The notes: a model not told the origin generated them from the letters alone. DNA of 64,000 nucleotides from Planctomycetota bacterium (GCA_003389325.1 QQVE01000035.1:1-64000); one strand, 5' to 3'. Shown: positions 44,366 through 54,826, numbered from the stretch's first letter. Numbers and translations are program-made.

Positions 44366-45526
44366 TCACGTTTCTGGGTTGGGCTTCCGCTCGAGCGCGT
44401 AGATGCCGAACTTCAGCAGCCGGCATTCGATAGGTCCGTTGAACAGCTTGATCCGCGCCGCGGGGCGCAGGCCGATGAACTTCGCGGCCTCGCGATTGCC
44501 GGTCAGGATGTGGGCCGTGTATCCGGCCCAGTGGTGCTTGAGCACATCGCCGATGTGGCGGTACAAGGCGACGATGTCGTTGGTCTTGATGCGTTCCTCG
44601 TAAGGCGGATTGGTAAGCAGGATCCCGCCGGGGGCCGGCGGCCGGGCCTCGGCGAAGTCTTGTACCTTCCAGATAACGTCGTCGGCCACGCGTGCCCCTC
44701 GGGCATTCTCCCACGCCACGTTCACTACTTCGCCATCGCAGTCGGAACCTTGGATCGGGAACGAAAGATTCGGCAATTCCTGCCCGCGGGCCGCGGCCAG
44801 CACTTCCTCGTGCGTGGCCGGGCAGTAGTCCTTCCACCGCATGTAGCCGAACGTCTCGCGTAGCGTTCCCGGCGCGATGCGCCGAGCCAGCAGGGCCGCT
44901 TCGATCAGAAACGTTCCCGAGCCGCACATGAAGTCGGCCAGCGGGCTGGCCGCATCCCAGCCCACCAGCCGCAGGATGCCGGCGGCCAGCACTTCGCCCA
45001 GCGGTGCCTCGCCGGCGGCCTGACGATAGCCGCGCTTGTGCAGCGAATCGCCCGAGGCATCGAGATACACGGTCACCCGCTTGTGGGCGATGTGCAGATT
45101 GATCCGCACGTCGGGGTCTTCCAGATCGACGCTGGGCCGCTGCCCGGTGCGCTTGCGGATCTGGTCGACGATGCCGTCCTTGGCCACTTGGGCCGCATAG
45201 AGCGAGTTGGTGAACACCCGGCCGTTCACCACTGGATCGATGGCCAGCGAGCCCTCGGGCTCCAGATGCTTGAGCCAATTGGTGCGGCCGATGCGGCGAT
45301 AGAGGGCATCGGTGCCATCGGCCGGGAAGCGCGCGATCGGCTTGAGCACGCGCACCGCGGTGCGACATTCGACGTTGGCCCGATAGAGCATCCGCAGATC
45401 GCCGCGGAAGGAGCACATGCGGTTCCCAGTCTGCACGTCGAGAGCGCCCAGCTCCTCGAGCTCGGCGGCCAGCACGTCCTCCAGGCCGAAGAGCGTCTTG
45501 GCGATCATCGGAAACGCGTCAGTCAT
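44366..45526 (-). CDS. THUMP-domain 23S rRNA guanine-N2 methyltransferase (RlmL-like)
   Basis: SAM-dependent RNA methyltransferase of 386 residues. An N-terminal ferredoxin-like and THUMP part (about 1-160) binds RNA. The Rossmann domain has LADFMCGSGTFLIEAALLARR for SAM and the catalytic LTNPPYEERI, as in RlmL, which makes m2G2445 in 23S rRNA. It lacks the second (RlmK) methyltransferase half of the E. coli fusion. The ATG at 45526 is chosen over an upstream non-ATG start; it overlaps the end of rdgB by eight bases, indicating coupling. Confidence 0.88.
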   Translation of the reverse strand: MTDAFPMIAKTLFGLEDVLAAELEELGALDVQTGNRMCSFRGDLRMLYRANVECRTAVRVLKPIARFPADGTDALYRRIGRTNWLKHLEPEGSLAIDPVVNGRVFTNSLYAAQVAKDGIVDQIRKRTGQRPSVDLEDPDVRINLHIAHKRVTVYLDASGDSLHKRGYRQAAGEAPLGEVLAAGILRLVGWDAASPLADFMCGSGTFLIEAALLARRIAPGTLRETFGYMRWKDYCPATHEEVLAAARGQELPNLSFPIQGSDCDGEVVNVAWENARGARVADDVIWKVQDFAEARPPAPGGILLTNPPYEERIKTNDIVALYRHIGDVLKHHWAGYTAHILTGNREAAKFIGLRPAARIKLFNGPIECRLLKFGIYALERKPNPET

Positions 45527-46145
45527 CTGCTTGCCAGGCTCCCGATGCGAGCAAAGCGACGAGTTGCGGCACAAGCGCCCCCATGGCCCGAGCCCGATGG
45601 CTCAGGCAGGCTTTTACCGCGGGGCTCAGCTCGCCGAACGTGCGATGATACTCGACCACTTCGAACAGCGGGTCGTAGCCGAATCCACCGCTGCCCGACG
45701 CCTCGAAACGAATGCGTCCCGAGCAGCGTCCCGCGGACGTGAGCCGCACATTGCCCCGCGGGTCGGCCAGTGCCAGGTGGCAGGCGAAATGGGCCGTGCG
45801 GCGTTCGATCTGCCGCACGTCGACCAGCGCCTCCAGCAGCTTGCGTCGGTTGTCGGCGTCGGTGGCTTTTTCGCCGGCGTAGCGCGCCGAGTAAATGCCC
45901 GGGGAGCCATCGAGCGCGTCGACCACCAGGCCGCTGTCGTCGCCGAGCACCCACTGGCCGAGATGTCTTGCCTGAGCGGTGGCCTTTGCGGCGGCATTCT
46001 CGGCAAACGTGCTGCCCGATTCGTCGACTTCGATCGCGTCATCGAAGTCGGCCAGCGTGCGCAAGGTGACGTCGATTCCGCAGAGCAGGTCCACCAGCTC
46101 GGCGGCCTTCTTGCGGTTGTGCGTGCCGAACACGAGCACGGGCAT
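45519..46145 (-). CDS. rdgB: XTP/dITP pyrophosphatase (RdgB/HAM1)
   Basis: House-cleaning NTPase that removes ITP, dITP and XTP to protect DNA and RNA. The 208-residue protein starts LVFGTHNRKKAAEL (family SGNxxK variant), with ESGSTFAENAAAKA, DDSGLVVDALDG and SGSGGFGYDPLF. Length is normal. It lies between the U32 gene (28-base gap) and the rRNA methyltransferase (overlap), so the three are probably one transcript. Confidence 0.95.
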   Translation of the reverse strand: MPVLVFGTHNRKKAAELVDLLCGIDVTLRTLADFDDAIEVDESGSTFAENAAAKATAQARHLGQWVLGDDSGLVVDALDGSPGIYSARYAGEKATDADNRRKLLEALVDVRQIERRTAHFACHLALADPRGNVRLTSAGRCSGRIRFEASGSGGFGYDPLFEVVEYHRTFGELSPAVKACLSHRARAMGALVPQLVALLASGAWQADD

Positions 46146-46173
46146 CGGGAGCGCCTGCGGGTTGAAGCTTCGA

Positions 46174-48711
46174 CTACAGAATCGCCAGCGGATTACGGCG
46201 CTCTTCCAGCGTGCCGCGGGTCACGCCCACCCGGTTGGCCGCCTTCAGCGTGCCGTACACGTCCTTGCCGCGCAGCTCGCCGGCCAGCAGACGGCGATAG
46301 AGATCGATCACCCGCGCGGTTTCGTCGCGCGGGGTACCGGCCAGCAGCTCGACGCGGAAGTCACGTACGCCGCGCTTGCAGAGTTCGGGCACGGCCTCGG
46401 CGGCGCTTTGCGGCACGGCGTTGAATAGCGTGTTGCGGCAGCCCACGTCGGCGGTGAGCGCGTGCTCCATGCCCACGCGGTCGCGGAGCCGCACCTGGTG
46501 CACGTCGCAGGGACGTCCGCAATTGTGCTTGTTCTTGCCGGGCGAGAGCACGGCGCAGAAGACGCAGTGCTCCATGTGGAACATCGGCATGTGCTGGTGG
46601 ATCACTACCTCCAGCCAGGCCGGCGGTACGGCGTCGACCAGCGTCATCAGTTGATCGCGATTCATGTCGTACGAGGCGGTGACGCGACCGGCACCGGCCG
46701 AGCGCAACAGCTCGACGGTCAGATCGTTCGTGGCGTTGAGTGAAAAATCGGCTACCGTGGGCACGCCCTGAGCCGTGTAGAATTCGAGGCCCGCCAGATT
46801 GCGCACGAGGATACCGTCGGCCCCGTGCCGCAGCAGCACGCGGAGGATGCCCATCTCGTCGGGCTTCTGGATGCGCGGCGTGGCGATAGCGATCGTGGCA
46901 CCCGATGCGTGGGCCAACTCGACGGCCTCGCCATACTGCCGGATGTCCTGCAAGTCGGCCATCACGCTTTTTACGTTCGCGGCAAGCACGTCGCTCAGTT
47001 GGTCGAGCGAGCGGGCCAGCACGTGCAGCCGCGGCGCGTCGCCGGCCGGAGTGCGGTCGTGAGCCTCGATACTGCTGCGCAGCCTGGGTAATACGCTCTG
47101 GTCGGCAATCTGTCGCGCGGGAGTTGTCGCGGCCGTTTCATCGAGCCGGCGGACCATCTCGTGCCGCAGCTTGCCCAGCACGCTCAACGGGATCATCGGC
47201 TCGCCGTCGATCGTCGCCCGACAGGAGCGCAGCTCGTAGTTGGTGCCGCCCAGCCGACCGAGTTGCTCGGCGAGCATCTTCTCGGTGAGCGGGTGCTTGC
47301 GGGCCGCGGGCAGAGCATCGGCAGACTCGAGCCGCACGCGCGTCCCGGTGTCAGTTTGGGCATCGATCGCCAGCACGCGTCCCACGGCCGCCTCTACCCT
47401 GACGTCGAGCGGCACGCGCCGCTGCGGGTGCTTGGAGTCGAACGTCTTGCGCAGCCGCGAAGTCAGTTGCGGGTCGTCGGTCTTCCACACGCGCTGGCCG
47501 GAACGCAGCCGCTTCGGATCAATCGATCCGTGGGCAAACGTGAGTTGCACGGTTCCCGAGTCGATCGGCTCGGTGAGCGAACGGCCGTGGTGGAAGACCT
47601 CGAACACACGCCCGCCCTGCTCTTCCACTTGGGCGCTGGTCTCTTCGAACGACACGCCGTCGCCGCGCTTGATCGAAGCTTCCAGCTCGACGGTCACTCG
47701 CTGGGCGCTGGCCCGGACGATTCGTCCCAGCGGCACCCCGCGCTTGGCCGAACTGGTGGCCGGCACGAGCATCTTGTGGTCGCAACCGCCCAGCCAGCCG
47801 GGCGAGAATCCGCGCGAAAACGACAGCTCCATCTCTTCGACCTGCCGAGGAGTGAACTCGACCGGGCGCCCGGCTACGGCCGAATCGATCGCCTGCCGAT
47901 AGTGCCGGGTGATGTTTGCCACGTACTCGGGAGTTTTGAGCCTTCCTTCAATCTTGAAAGAGCACACGCCCGCGGCGATCAACTCGGGAATCAGGGCGTA
48001 GGCGGCCAGGTCCTGGGGGCTGAGCAAATACTGCTGGTCGCCCAAGTCGACGTCCTGGCCATCGCAGATCAACTGATACGGCAGCCGGCAGGCCTGCGCA
48101 CACTGACCGCGATTGGCACTGCGGCCGCCGAGGGATTCGCTGGTGAGGCATTGCCCGGAATAGGCCACGCACAGGGCCCCGTGGGCGAAGACTTCCAGCG
48201 GCATCGTCGATTGACGGCCGATCGCGGCGATCTCGTCGATCGACAGCTCGCGCGCGGCCACCACGCGCTCGACGCCTAACGCTTCGACCAAGCGGATTGT
48301 CTCGGAGCTGGTGAGGGTCATCTGCGTCGAGGCATGAATCGGCAGATCGGGGCACACTTCGCGCACCAGCCGCACCAGGCCCAGGTCCTGCACCAGCACG
48401 GCGTCGACGCCGGCCGCGGCCACGCGGCGCACGATCTCCTCCACGCCGGCCAACTCGTCGGCAAACACCAGCGTGTTGAGCGTCACGTAGCCCTTCACGC
48501 CGCGACGATGCAGAAAGGCCATCAACTCGTCGAGCACGTCGAGCGAAAGGTTCGTGGCCCGGGCCCGGGCGTTGAAGCCGGCTTCGAGACCGAAATAGAC
48601 GGCATCAGCGCCGTTTTCCACGGCGGCCCGCACGCAATCGAGATCGCCGGCGGGGGCAAGCAGTTCGGGCCGGGCAGGACGGCCGGCAGCGGTTGGCGGT
48701 GAAGGCGACAT
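46174..48711 (-). CDS. U32 family peptidase with C-terminal DUF3656-like region (RlhA-like)
   Basis: Protein of 845 residues. The N-terminal barrel begins ELLAPAGDLDCVRAAVENGADAVYFGL, split here as ELLAPAGD and GADAVYFGL, followed by the cysteine region CLTSESLGGRSANRGQCAQAC and FKIEGRLKTPEYV, all U32 signatures. A collagenase-associated middle and a second U32-like C-terminal part follow (HMPMFHMEHCVFCA, CGRPCDVHQVRLRDR). In E. coli the relative RlhA hydroxylates C2501 of 23S rRNA using prephenate-derived chemistry and iron. The gene is 18 bases after the peroxiredoxin-kinase gene, on the same strand. Confidence 0.88.
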   Translation of the reverse strand: MSPSPPTAAGRPARPELLAPAGDLDCVRAAVENGADAVYFGLEAGFNARARATNLSLDVLDELMAFLHRRGVKGYVTLNTLVFADELAGVEEIVRRVAAAGVDAVLVQDLGLVRLVREVCPDLPIHASTQMTLTSSETIRLVEALGVERVVAARELSIDEIAAIGRQSTMPLEVFAHGALCVAYSGQCLTSESLGGRSANRGQCAQACRLPYQLICDGQDVDLGDQQYLLSPQDLAAYALIPELIAAGVCSFKIEGRLKTPEYVANITRHYRQAIDSAVAGRPVEFTPRQVEEMELSFSRGFSPGWLGGCDHKMLVPATSSAKRGVPLGRIVRASAQRVTVELEASIKRGDGVSFEETSAQVEEQGGRVFEVFHHGRSLTEPIDSGTVQLTFAHGSIDPKRLRSGQRVWKTDDPQLTSRLRKTFDSKHPQRRVPLDVRVEAAVGRVLAIDAQTDTGTRVRLESADALPAARKHPLTEKMLAEQLGRLGGTNYELRSCRATIDGEPMIPLSVLGKLRHEMVRRLDETAATTPARQIADQSVLPRLRSSIEAHDRTPAGDAPRLHVLARSLDQLSDVLAANVKSVMADLQDIRQYGEAVELAHASGATIAIATPRIQKPDEMGILRVLLRHGADGILVRNLAGLEFYTAQGVPTVADFSLNATNDLTVELLRSAGAGRVTASYDMNRDQLMTLVDAVPPAWLEVVIHQHMPMFHMEHCVFCAVLSPGKNKHNCGRPCDVHQVRLRDRVGMEHALTADVGCRNTLFNAVPQSAAEAVPELCKRGVRDFRVELLAGTPRDETARVIDLYRRLLAGELRGKDVYGTLKAANRVGVTRGTLEERRNPLAIL

Positions 48712-48729
48712 GGGCCGCGAGAATCCTCT

Positions 48730-50160
48730 CTAGGCCGAGGCGATCGTGCTGCCGCGCGAGGAAAGCATCTCGGCGATTTCGGCCATCGTGATATCGCGCC
48801 GGCTGGGGTCGACCACCAGCGCGCGACGCAAGATCGTGTTCAGCGGCTCCGGCGCACCGTCGGCCAGCCTGGCGGCGTCGATCGTTTCGATCTGCTTCAA
48901 GGCGTCGAACAGGTTGTCGCCGCCGATGGCCCGCCGGCCGCTCTGCATTTCGAACAGCACCAGCCCAAGAGCGAAGACATCGCTGCGCCGCGTGGCCGTC
49001 TCGCCGCGAGCCTGCTCGGGCGACATGTAGGCCGGCGTGCCCGAGAGCCCGGTGGGATCGGCCGCGGGCCAGGAGCTCGTTTCGTCGGTGGGCGAGCTCA
49101 TCTGCCGGCGGTGGGCCAGCCCGAAGTCCATGACGCGGGCCGAGTCGTCGTCGGCGACCATGATGTTGGCCGGCTTCAAATCGCCGTGCGAGACCCCCGC
49201 CGCGTGGGCCGCGGCCATTCCCGAGGCGACCTGCCGGCCGATGCGGCGGATTTCGGCCGGGGACATCGGCCCCCGGGCGAGTCGATCCTTGAGCGGCTCG
49301 CCGCTGATGTGTTCCATGACGATCATCGAGATACCGTCGCTTTGGTCGACCGCGTAGACCGTGCACACGTTGGGGTGGTTGAGCGCGGCGGCGGCGCGGG
49401 CCTCTTCCAGAAAGTTGCGCGAGGCGCTGAAGCTGCCGGGGCGAAACACTTTCAAGGCCACCGTGCGCTCGAGCGTCAGGTCGCGACCGCGGTAGACGAC
49501 GGCGAAGGTGCCGGCGCCCAGTTCTTCTTCGATGCGGTATTGGCCCACGACACTGCCGGCGCGGAGGGCGCGCGTGGGGTCGAGCACCGGCTCCGCGGGG
49601 TTCCAGCTTTCGGGGCAGAGCCCGCCGGTCTGCAGGCCGTCGAGCACGCGCAGCACTTCCTCGCTCCGCCGGCCGACGCTCAGGTTGTGAACGACCTGGT
49701 ACTGCAGGACGCCGTTGGGATCGATGATGAACAACCCGCGCAGGGCCACGTTCTGGCGCGGGGCGAGCACGCCGTAGCGAGCGCAGACGGCGCCGTCTTC
49801 GTCGCTGGCCAGCGGAAAAGCCAGCCCGCCCAGTCCGCCCTGATCGCGCGGGGTGGCGATCCACTTCTTGTGGCTGTCGATCGAATCGGTGCTGATCCCC
49901 AGGATCGAGCAGTCGCGGCGTTCGTACTCGCCGTAGTGCAAGCCGAGGGCCGTCAGCTCGGTCGGGCAAACCATCGAGAAGTCGCGCGGATAGAACAACA
50001 GCACCAGCCAGCGGTCGCGGTAGTTGTCGAGCGACACGTGGCGAACCTGGCTATCGGGCCAGGCCGTGCTGGGAAGCGTGAAGTCCGGGGCGCGCGTGCC
50101 CACGATGACCCCCGGGGCGGCGGCAGCGTGGTTTTCGTGAGGCGGGTTCGACGATGGCAT
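48730..50160 (-). CDS. Peroxiredoxin-Ser/Thr protein kinase fusion
   Basis: Protein of 476 residues with two complete domains. Residues 17-190 form an AhpC-type 2-Cys peroxiredoxin: peroxidatic C65 in DFSMVCPTEL, conserved Arg R141 in LRGLFIID, and a likely resolving C182 in GLCPESWNP. Residues 208-470 form a Hanks-type kinase: glycine loop LGAGTFAVV (214-222), K237 in VALKVF, catalytic HGDLKPAN (325-332, Gly replacing the usual Arg of HRD), D345 in DFG, and SGTPAYMSPEQ. There is no membrane helix, so it should be cytoplasmic. Fusion suggests that peroxide oxidation of the first domain controls the kinase. It heads a run of genes including U32, rdgB and an rRNA methyltransferase, 18 bases before the U32 gene. 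Confidence 0.93.
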   Translation of the reverse strand: MPSSNPPHENHAAAAPGVIVGTRAPDFTLPSTAWPDSQVRHVSLDNYRDRWLVLLFYPRDFSMVCPTELTALGLHYGEYERRDCSILGISTDSIDSHKKWIATPRDQGGLGGLAFPLASDEDGAVCARYGVLAPRQNVALRGLFIIDPNGVLQYQVVHNLSVGRRSEEVLRVLDGLQTGGLCPESWNPAEPVLDPTRALRAGSVVGQYRIEEELGAGTFAVVYRGRDLTLERTVALKVFRPGSFSASRNFLEEARAAAALNHPNVCTVYAVDQSDGISMIVMEHISGEPLKDRLARGPMSPAEIRRIGRQVASGMAAAHAAGVSHGDLKPANIMVADDDSARVMDFGLAHRRQMSSPTDETSSWPAADPTGLSGTPAYMSPEQARGETATRRSDVFALGLVLFEMQSGRRAIGGDNLFDALKQIETIDAARLADGAPEPLNTILRRALVVDPSRRDITMAEIAEMLSSRGSTIASA

Positions 50161-50237
50161 ACGTCCATTGTAGATGGGTGCCCTCGGTCGCGTCTATCGG
50201 TTGCGCTGTCCTGCAGCGCCCGCTACCGTCGACCAAT

Positions 50238-50921
50238 TTAGCGGACTTGCCACAGCAAGAGGCTCGCGAAACCGGTCAAGGCGATCAACAAGCCCGTGGG
50301 CTCAGGAACGACTTCTAGTTTCACAAGATCGATTGCCAGTTGGTCGCTGCCGGCCGCGCGCCATATCTCAATTCTCAAGGGCTGACCGGTTTCGGGGTGC
50401 GAACTGCCAATCGAAGCCACTGCTTGATCTGTCACCCACTGACCGTCGACCAGCGTGCCGGTCGCGATGGCGAGCTCTGTGTTCCCTGCGAACAATTGCA
50501 TCCGATACTCGACGAGCCCCGTACGATCTGCACGATCTCCAAAGGATGCCGTAAGCGTGTACTCGACGTTCGTCTGCAGCGTTGCCCCTAAGACTTGGTA
50601 GATGCCCGTACCTGGCGAAGTCTCGATGAAGGCAACGTTCTTGCCATCCGGGATGGGGGTATCCAAGTCAGGGTCTTGATCGGATGCGCCGGCAAATTGA
50701 ATATCGGATGGGTTGTAGATCCCTTCACGGTTCCCAAAAGCGCTCCAGCCTGGAATCGTGAAGGAAACTGTGTTGGCGTCGGACACAACATGATCAGGCA
50801 AGAGTGGTTCTTCGAAAGAGGCATTCTCAATGTAGATCGACGCTGCCTCGATGCGGACCACAAATAGAAACGAGCACATCAGCAGAACCGATAACGACGG
50901 GCCGATTTTGCTTGATATCAT
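50238..50921 (-). CDS. PEP-CTERM protein, atypical base composition
   Basis: Protein of 227 residues: signal peptide (MISSKIGPSLSVLLMCSFLF start, cut near residue 26), a beta-sandwich-like domain (YIENASFEEPLLPD, later VEYTLTASFGDRADR), and a C-terminal PEP-CTERM signal (VVPEPTGLLIALTGFASLLL plus WQVR). The fold resembles carbohydrate-binding jelly rolls found in many PEP-CTERM proteins. Third codon positions are much less GC-rich than in neighbouring genes, suggesting recent acquisition or weak expression. TACAAT at 50974-50969 may be its -10. Confidence 0.8.
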   Translation of the reverse strand: MISSKIGPSLSVLLMCSFLFVVRIEAASIYIENASFEEPLLPDHVVSDANTVSFTIPGWSAFGNREGIYNPSDIQFAGASDQDPDLDTPIPDGKNVAFIETSPGTGIYQVLGATLQTNVEYTLTASFGDRADRTGLVEYRMQLFAGNTELAIATGTLVDGQWVTDQAVASIGSSHPETGQPLRIEIWRAAGSDQLAIDLVKLEVVPEPTGLLIALTGFASLLLWQVR

Positions 50922-51111
50922 TAGCGACTCCTCTCACGTGAGCGGTTTAGCGATTATTGATGCGAGCCATTGTAGCACGGAGCTCACCCCCTACTGCCGC
51001 GTCGGTTGCATCTCACGGTCGGCAAAGACCAGCTTGCAATGGCCGTCTCGGCGGAGTTGAATGGAAGCCAGACGCCGCCCGTTTTTCCCGCCCGATACGA
51101 AGGATCCCGCC

Positions 51112-52473
51112 ATGACGCTCCCCTTGACTCATCGTCGTGATTTCCTGGCCCGGTGTGCCGCGGGAGCCGCGGGCGGTGCCTTGTTGTACTTGCCGGGCCG
51201 GGGGGCGCTGGCGGCCGATGCCGACAAGCCGGTGCGCGTGGCCGCGATTCTGACGACGTTCTTCTTTCGCAGCCACGCCCACGTCATTCTCGAAAACTTC
51301 GTGCAGCCCTACCTGTTCAACGGCCAGGCCACCGAGCCGGGCATGGAAGTGGTGAGCATGTTCGTCGATCAGATCGGCGAGAACGACATGTCGCGCGGCG
51401 TGGCCAAGCAGTTCGACATTCCCATGTTTGGCACGATCGAAGAGGCCCTGACGTGTGGCGGCGACGAGCTGGCGGTCGACGCGGTGCTGTCGATCGGCGA
51501 GCACGGCAACTATCCGACCAACGCCAAGGGGCAGGTGGAGTATCCCCGCAAGGAGTTCTTCGACCAGATCGTGGCCGTGTTCAAGAAGAGCGGCCGCGGC
51601 GTGCCGGTGTTCAACGACAAGCACCTGTCGTATCGCTGGGATTGGGCCAAGGAGATGGTCGACACGTCCAAGGCGATGGGTTTTCCGCTGATGGCCGGCA
51701 GTTCCGTGCCGCTGGCCCAGCGTCGTCCGGTGTTGGAGCTGCCGGGGGATGCGAAGATCGAAGAGGCCGTGTCGATTCACGGCGGAGGCGTGGAGAGCTA
51801 CGACTTTCACGCGCTGGAAGTGCTGCAATCGCAAGTCGAAGCCCGGGCCGGCGGCGAGACGGGGGTGGAGCGCGTGCAGTTTCTCGAAGCCGAGCCGCTG
51901 TGGAAGGCGGCGGCCGAGGGCCAATGGTCGCCGGACTTGGGCGCCGCCGCGATGGCCGCGGAGTTGGGAGCCGATCACGATTACACGCGCTACGTGGCTT
52001 CCGGCGGAAAGGCCGAGGTCGACGACAAGCCGCAGGTGCACGGCATCCTGGTGCACTACAAGGACGGAACGCGCGGCCTGGCGCTGAAAGTGGGCAACAG
52101 CGGCATCCGTTGGAACTTCGCCTGCCGTCTGGCCGGCCAGAAGAAGCCGCTGGCCACGGCCTATTACGTCGGACCGTGGCAGAACCGCAACCTGTTCAAG
52201 GCCCTGTCGCACGCCATCCAGACGCACTTCCGCCAGAAGCAGGCGCCCTACCCCGTCGAGCGGACCCTGCTGGTCAGCGGGATTCTCGACGCGGCCATGG
52301 ATTCGCGGCTGGCCGGCGGCAAACTGCTCGACACGCCGCAACTCGAGGACGTGGCCTACGCCCCCCGCGATTTTCGCGACATGCGCGAAATGGGCTGCAC
52401 CTGGAAGATCATCACCGACGAAACGCCCGAGCCGGCCGGAATCGAGCCGGTGGCGATCCCCGATGCGGGCTGA
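51112..52473 (+). CDS. Tat-exported hypothetical protein
   Basis: Protein of 453 residues with a Tat signal (HRRDFLARCAAGAAGGALLY). After it comes a Rossmann-like beginning (VRVAAILTTFFFRSHAHVILENF) and a long mixed alpha/beta body with SIGEHGNYPTNAKGQ and GGGVESYDFHALEVLQ. It resembles Gfo/Idh-like secreted proteins of planctomycetes in layout but lacks a clear nucleotide-binding glycine motif. The ATG at 51112 is chosen because it precedes the Tat motif; an in-frame ATG at 51061 is possible. Function unknown. Confidence 0.75.
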   Translation: MTLPLTHRRDFLARCAAGAAGGALLYLPGRGALAADADKPVRVAAILTTFFFRSHAHVILENFVQPYLFNGQATEPGMEVVSMFVDQIGENDMSRGVAKQFDIPMFGTIEEALTCGGDELAVDAVLSIGEHGNYPTNAKGQVEYPRKEFFDQIVAVFKKSGRGVPVFNDKHLSYRWDWAKEMVDTSKAMGFPLMAGSSVPLAQRRPVLELPGDAKIEEAVSIHGGGVESYDFHALEVLQSQVEARAGGETGVERVQFLEAEPLWKAAAEGQWSPDLGAAAMAAELGADHDYTRYVASGGKAEVDDKPQVHGILVHYKDGTRGLALKVGNSGIRWNFACRLAGQKKPLATAYYVGPWQNRNLFKALSHAIQTHFRQKQAPYPVERTLLVSGILDAAMDSRLAGGKLLDTPQLEDVAYAPRDFRDMREMGCTWKIITDETPEPAGIEPVAIPDAG

Positions 52474-52491
52474 GCCTCGTCTCCTTGGAGT

Positions 52492-52938
52492 TTACGCGTC
52501 GATCTCTTCGACCTCGCCGCCACCGGCCTCGTCGATGGCGCGGCGGATCAACGTCAGCAGCACGTTCGGATCGTACGGCTTGCGGACGTAGTAGTAGCAG
52601 CCCGCGGCGCGGCAGCGGCGGATGATGCGCGGATGCTCCATGCCGCTGACGATGATCACGGGAATGTCACACGTGTTCGGCGAGTCGACCAGATCCTGGC
52701 AGAGCTCGAAGCCGTCGACGTCGGGCAGTCCCAAGTCGAGCAGGATGCAATCGGGCTGCTGGTGGCGGGCCTGTTCCAGCGCCGCTTTGCCCGAGCGGGC
52801 GACCAGCGTATCGAATCCCTGATGGCCAAGGCGGATGCTCAGGGCCTCGGAAATCGTCTCGTCGTCGTCGACGATCAATACAAGATGCCGGGCGCTTGCG
52901 CGCTCGGGCGACGCCAATTCCAACGGTTGCGCTAGCAT
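52492..52938 (-). CDS. Single-domain response regulator
   Basis: Receiver domain protein of 148 residues with no output domain. The phosphoacceptor is D68 in ILLDLGLPDVDG, the acidic pair is in IVDDDE (about 22-27), the Ser/Thr switch residue is S98, and the conserved Lys is K120 in VRKPYDP. An N-terminal tail of about 16 residues precedes the domain. No histidine kinase lies next to it, so it is an orphan. The ATG at 52938 is preferred to an upstream TTG. Confidence 0.9.
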   Translation of the reverse strand: MLAQPLELASPERASARHLVLIVDDDETISEALSIRLGHQGFDTLVARSGKAALEQARHQQPDCILLDLGLPDVDGFELCQDLVDSPNTCDIPVIIVSGMEHPRIIRRCRAAGCYYYVRKPYDPNVLLTLIRRAIDEAGGGEVEEIDA

Positions 52939-53116
52939 GGCAATCGTCCCTGATGGTGGGTGCAACTCCGCGGCGGGTCAGACACGCGGAAGGCGGGGCG
53001 GGAGTTCATTCACGCGCCGGCGAGCACGAAAGGCTACCTCGCCAGCAGCACCGGTCAAATCCGGCCGATCCGGTGCGAGCGGAAATCCGCGCAAACGATC
53101 GCCCGCCGGTCCGGTT

Positions 53117-54034
<918 letters not shown>

Positions 54035-54102
54035 GGAAAAAACGCTTCCTGAAGAGTTCGCGGAGCCGGGCGCACGCTTTGGCCCGAAAGAGGCATCGCA
54101 TT

Positions 54103-54825
54103 CTACCAGCGATCCACCGGGCGCTCCAGGATCTCCTTGAGCAGCACGGCCTGCTTGATGCTCTGCGGGTTGGCCAACAGTCCGGCCATGGCCTTGGCCG
54201 TCGACGGCGAGGACTTGTCGACTTTGAGAGCGTGTGAGTCGGCGTCCGCGTCCGCGTGCGGGTCGGGCTCCTGGCTTCTGCTGCGGAGCGACCCGAGGGT
54301 GTGGTCGAACGCCTCGTGCAGATGCCGCTCCATCTCCTCGTCGGCCTGAGAGATCTCTTCGGCCAGATGGTCGACGTATTCTTCCCGCTTCTGCGAAGAA
54401 AAGTGTTTCTGCACCGACGTGGCGACCGAGTCGAACGAGTGCTCCAGCGGCTGCACGTCGAGGGGCTCTTCGCTTGCGGCGGGCTGCAGTGGGCGATCGG
54501 AACGCGGCGCCGGCTCGGATCGCTGGGCAGGTTGCGGACGCTGTTGCTGCTGCGGCGCCGCGCGGCGGGCCTTTTCCTTGCGCCGCTCGTTGGCCCGACG
54601 CAGGAACTCCTCAATTTCGCTTTGCAGTGGATCCTGGCCGGGCTGTTGCTGGGCTTTTGCCGGCTGTTGCCCTGGCTGCTGCGGAAACCCGCGCTCGCCT
54701 TGTTGCGGGCGGCGGCGCTGTTGTTGTTGCCGCTGCTTATCGCCGGGCCCCATGGCGCCGGCCAGCATGTGATTCAGCGCGTAAATCACCACCACGATGA
54801 TGGCTGGGATGAGCCAGCTCCACAT
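54103..54825 (-). CDS. Membrane protein with Gln/Pro-rich linker, coupled to floA
   Basis: Protein of 240 residues. One N-terminal helix ([20 protein letters not shown]) is followed by a low-complexity Gln/Pro/Arg region to about 115, then a charged, probably helical part ([20 protein letters not shown]) and an acidic His/Asp repeat ([12 protein letters not shown]). The end, [18 protein letters not shown], looks like a short conserved helix. It begins one base after the stop of floA, so the two are almost certainly cotranslated. No family name is known to me; a role at FloA membrane patches is inferred from this pairing. Confidence 0.7.
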   Translation of the reverse strand: MWSWLIPAIIVVVIYALNHMLAGAMGPGDKQRQQQQRRRPQQGERGFPQQPGQQPAKAQQQPGQDPLQSEIEEFLRRANERRKEKARRAAPQQQQRPQPAQRSEPAPRSDRPLQPAASEEPLDVQPLEHSFDSVATSVQKHFSSQKREEYVDHLAEEISQADEEMERHLHEAFDHTLGSLRSRSQEPDPHADADADSHALKVDKSSPSTAKAMAGLLANPQSIKQAVLLKEILERPVDRW

Positions 54826-54826
54826 A

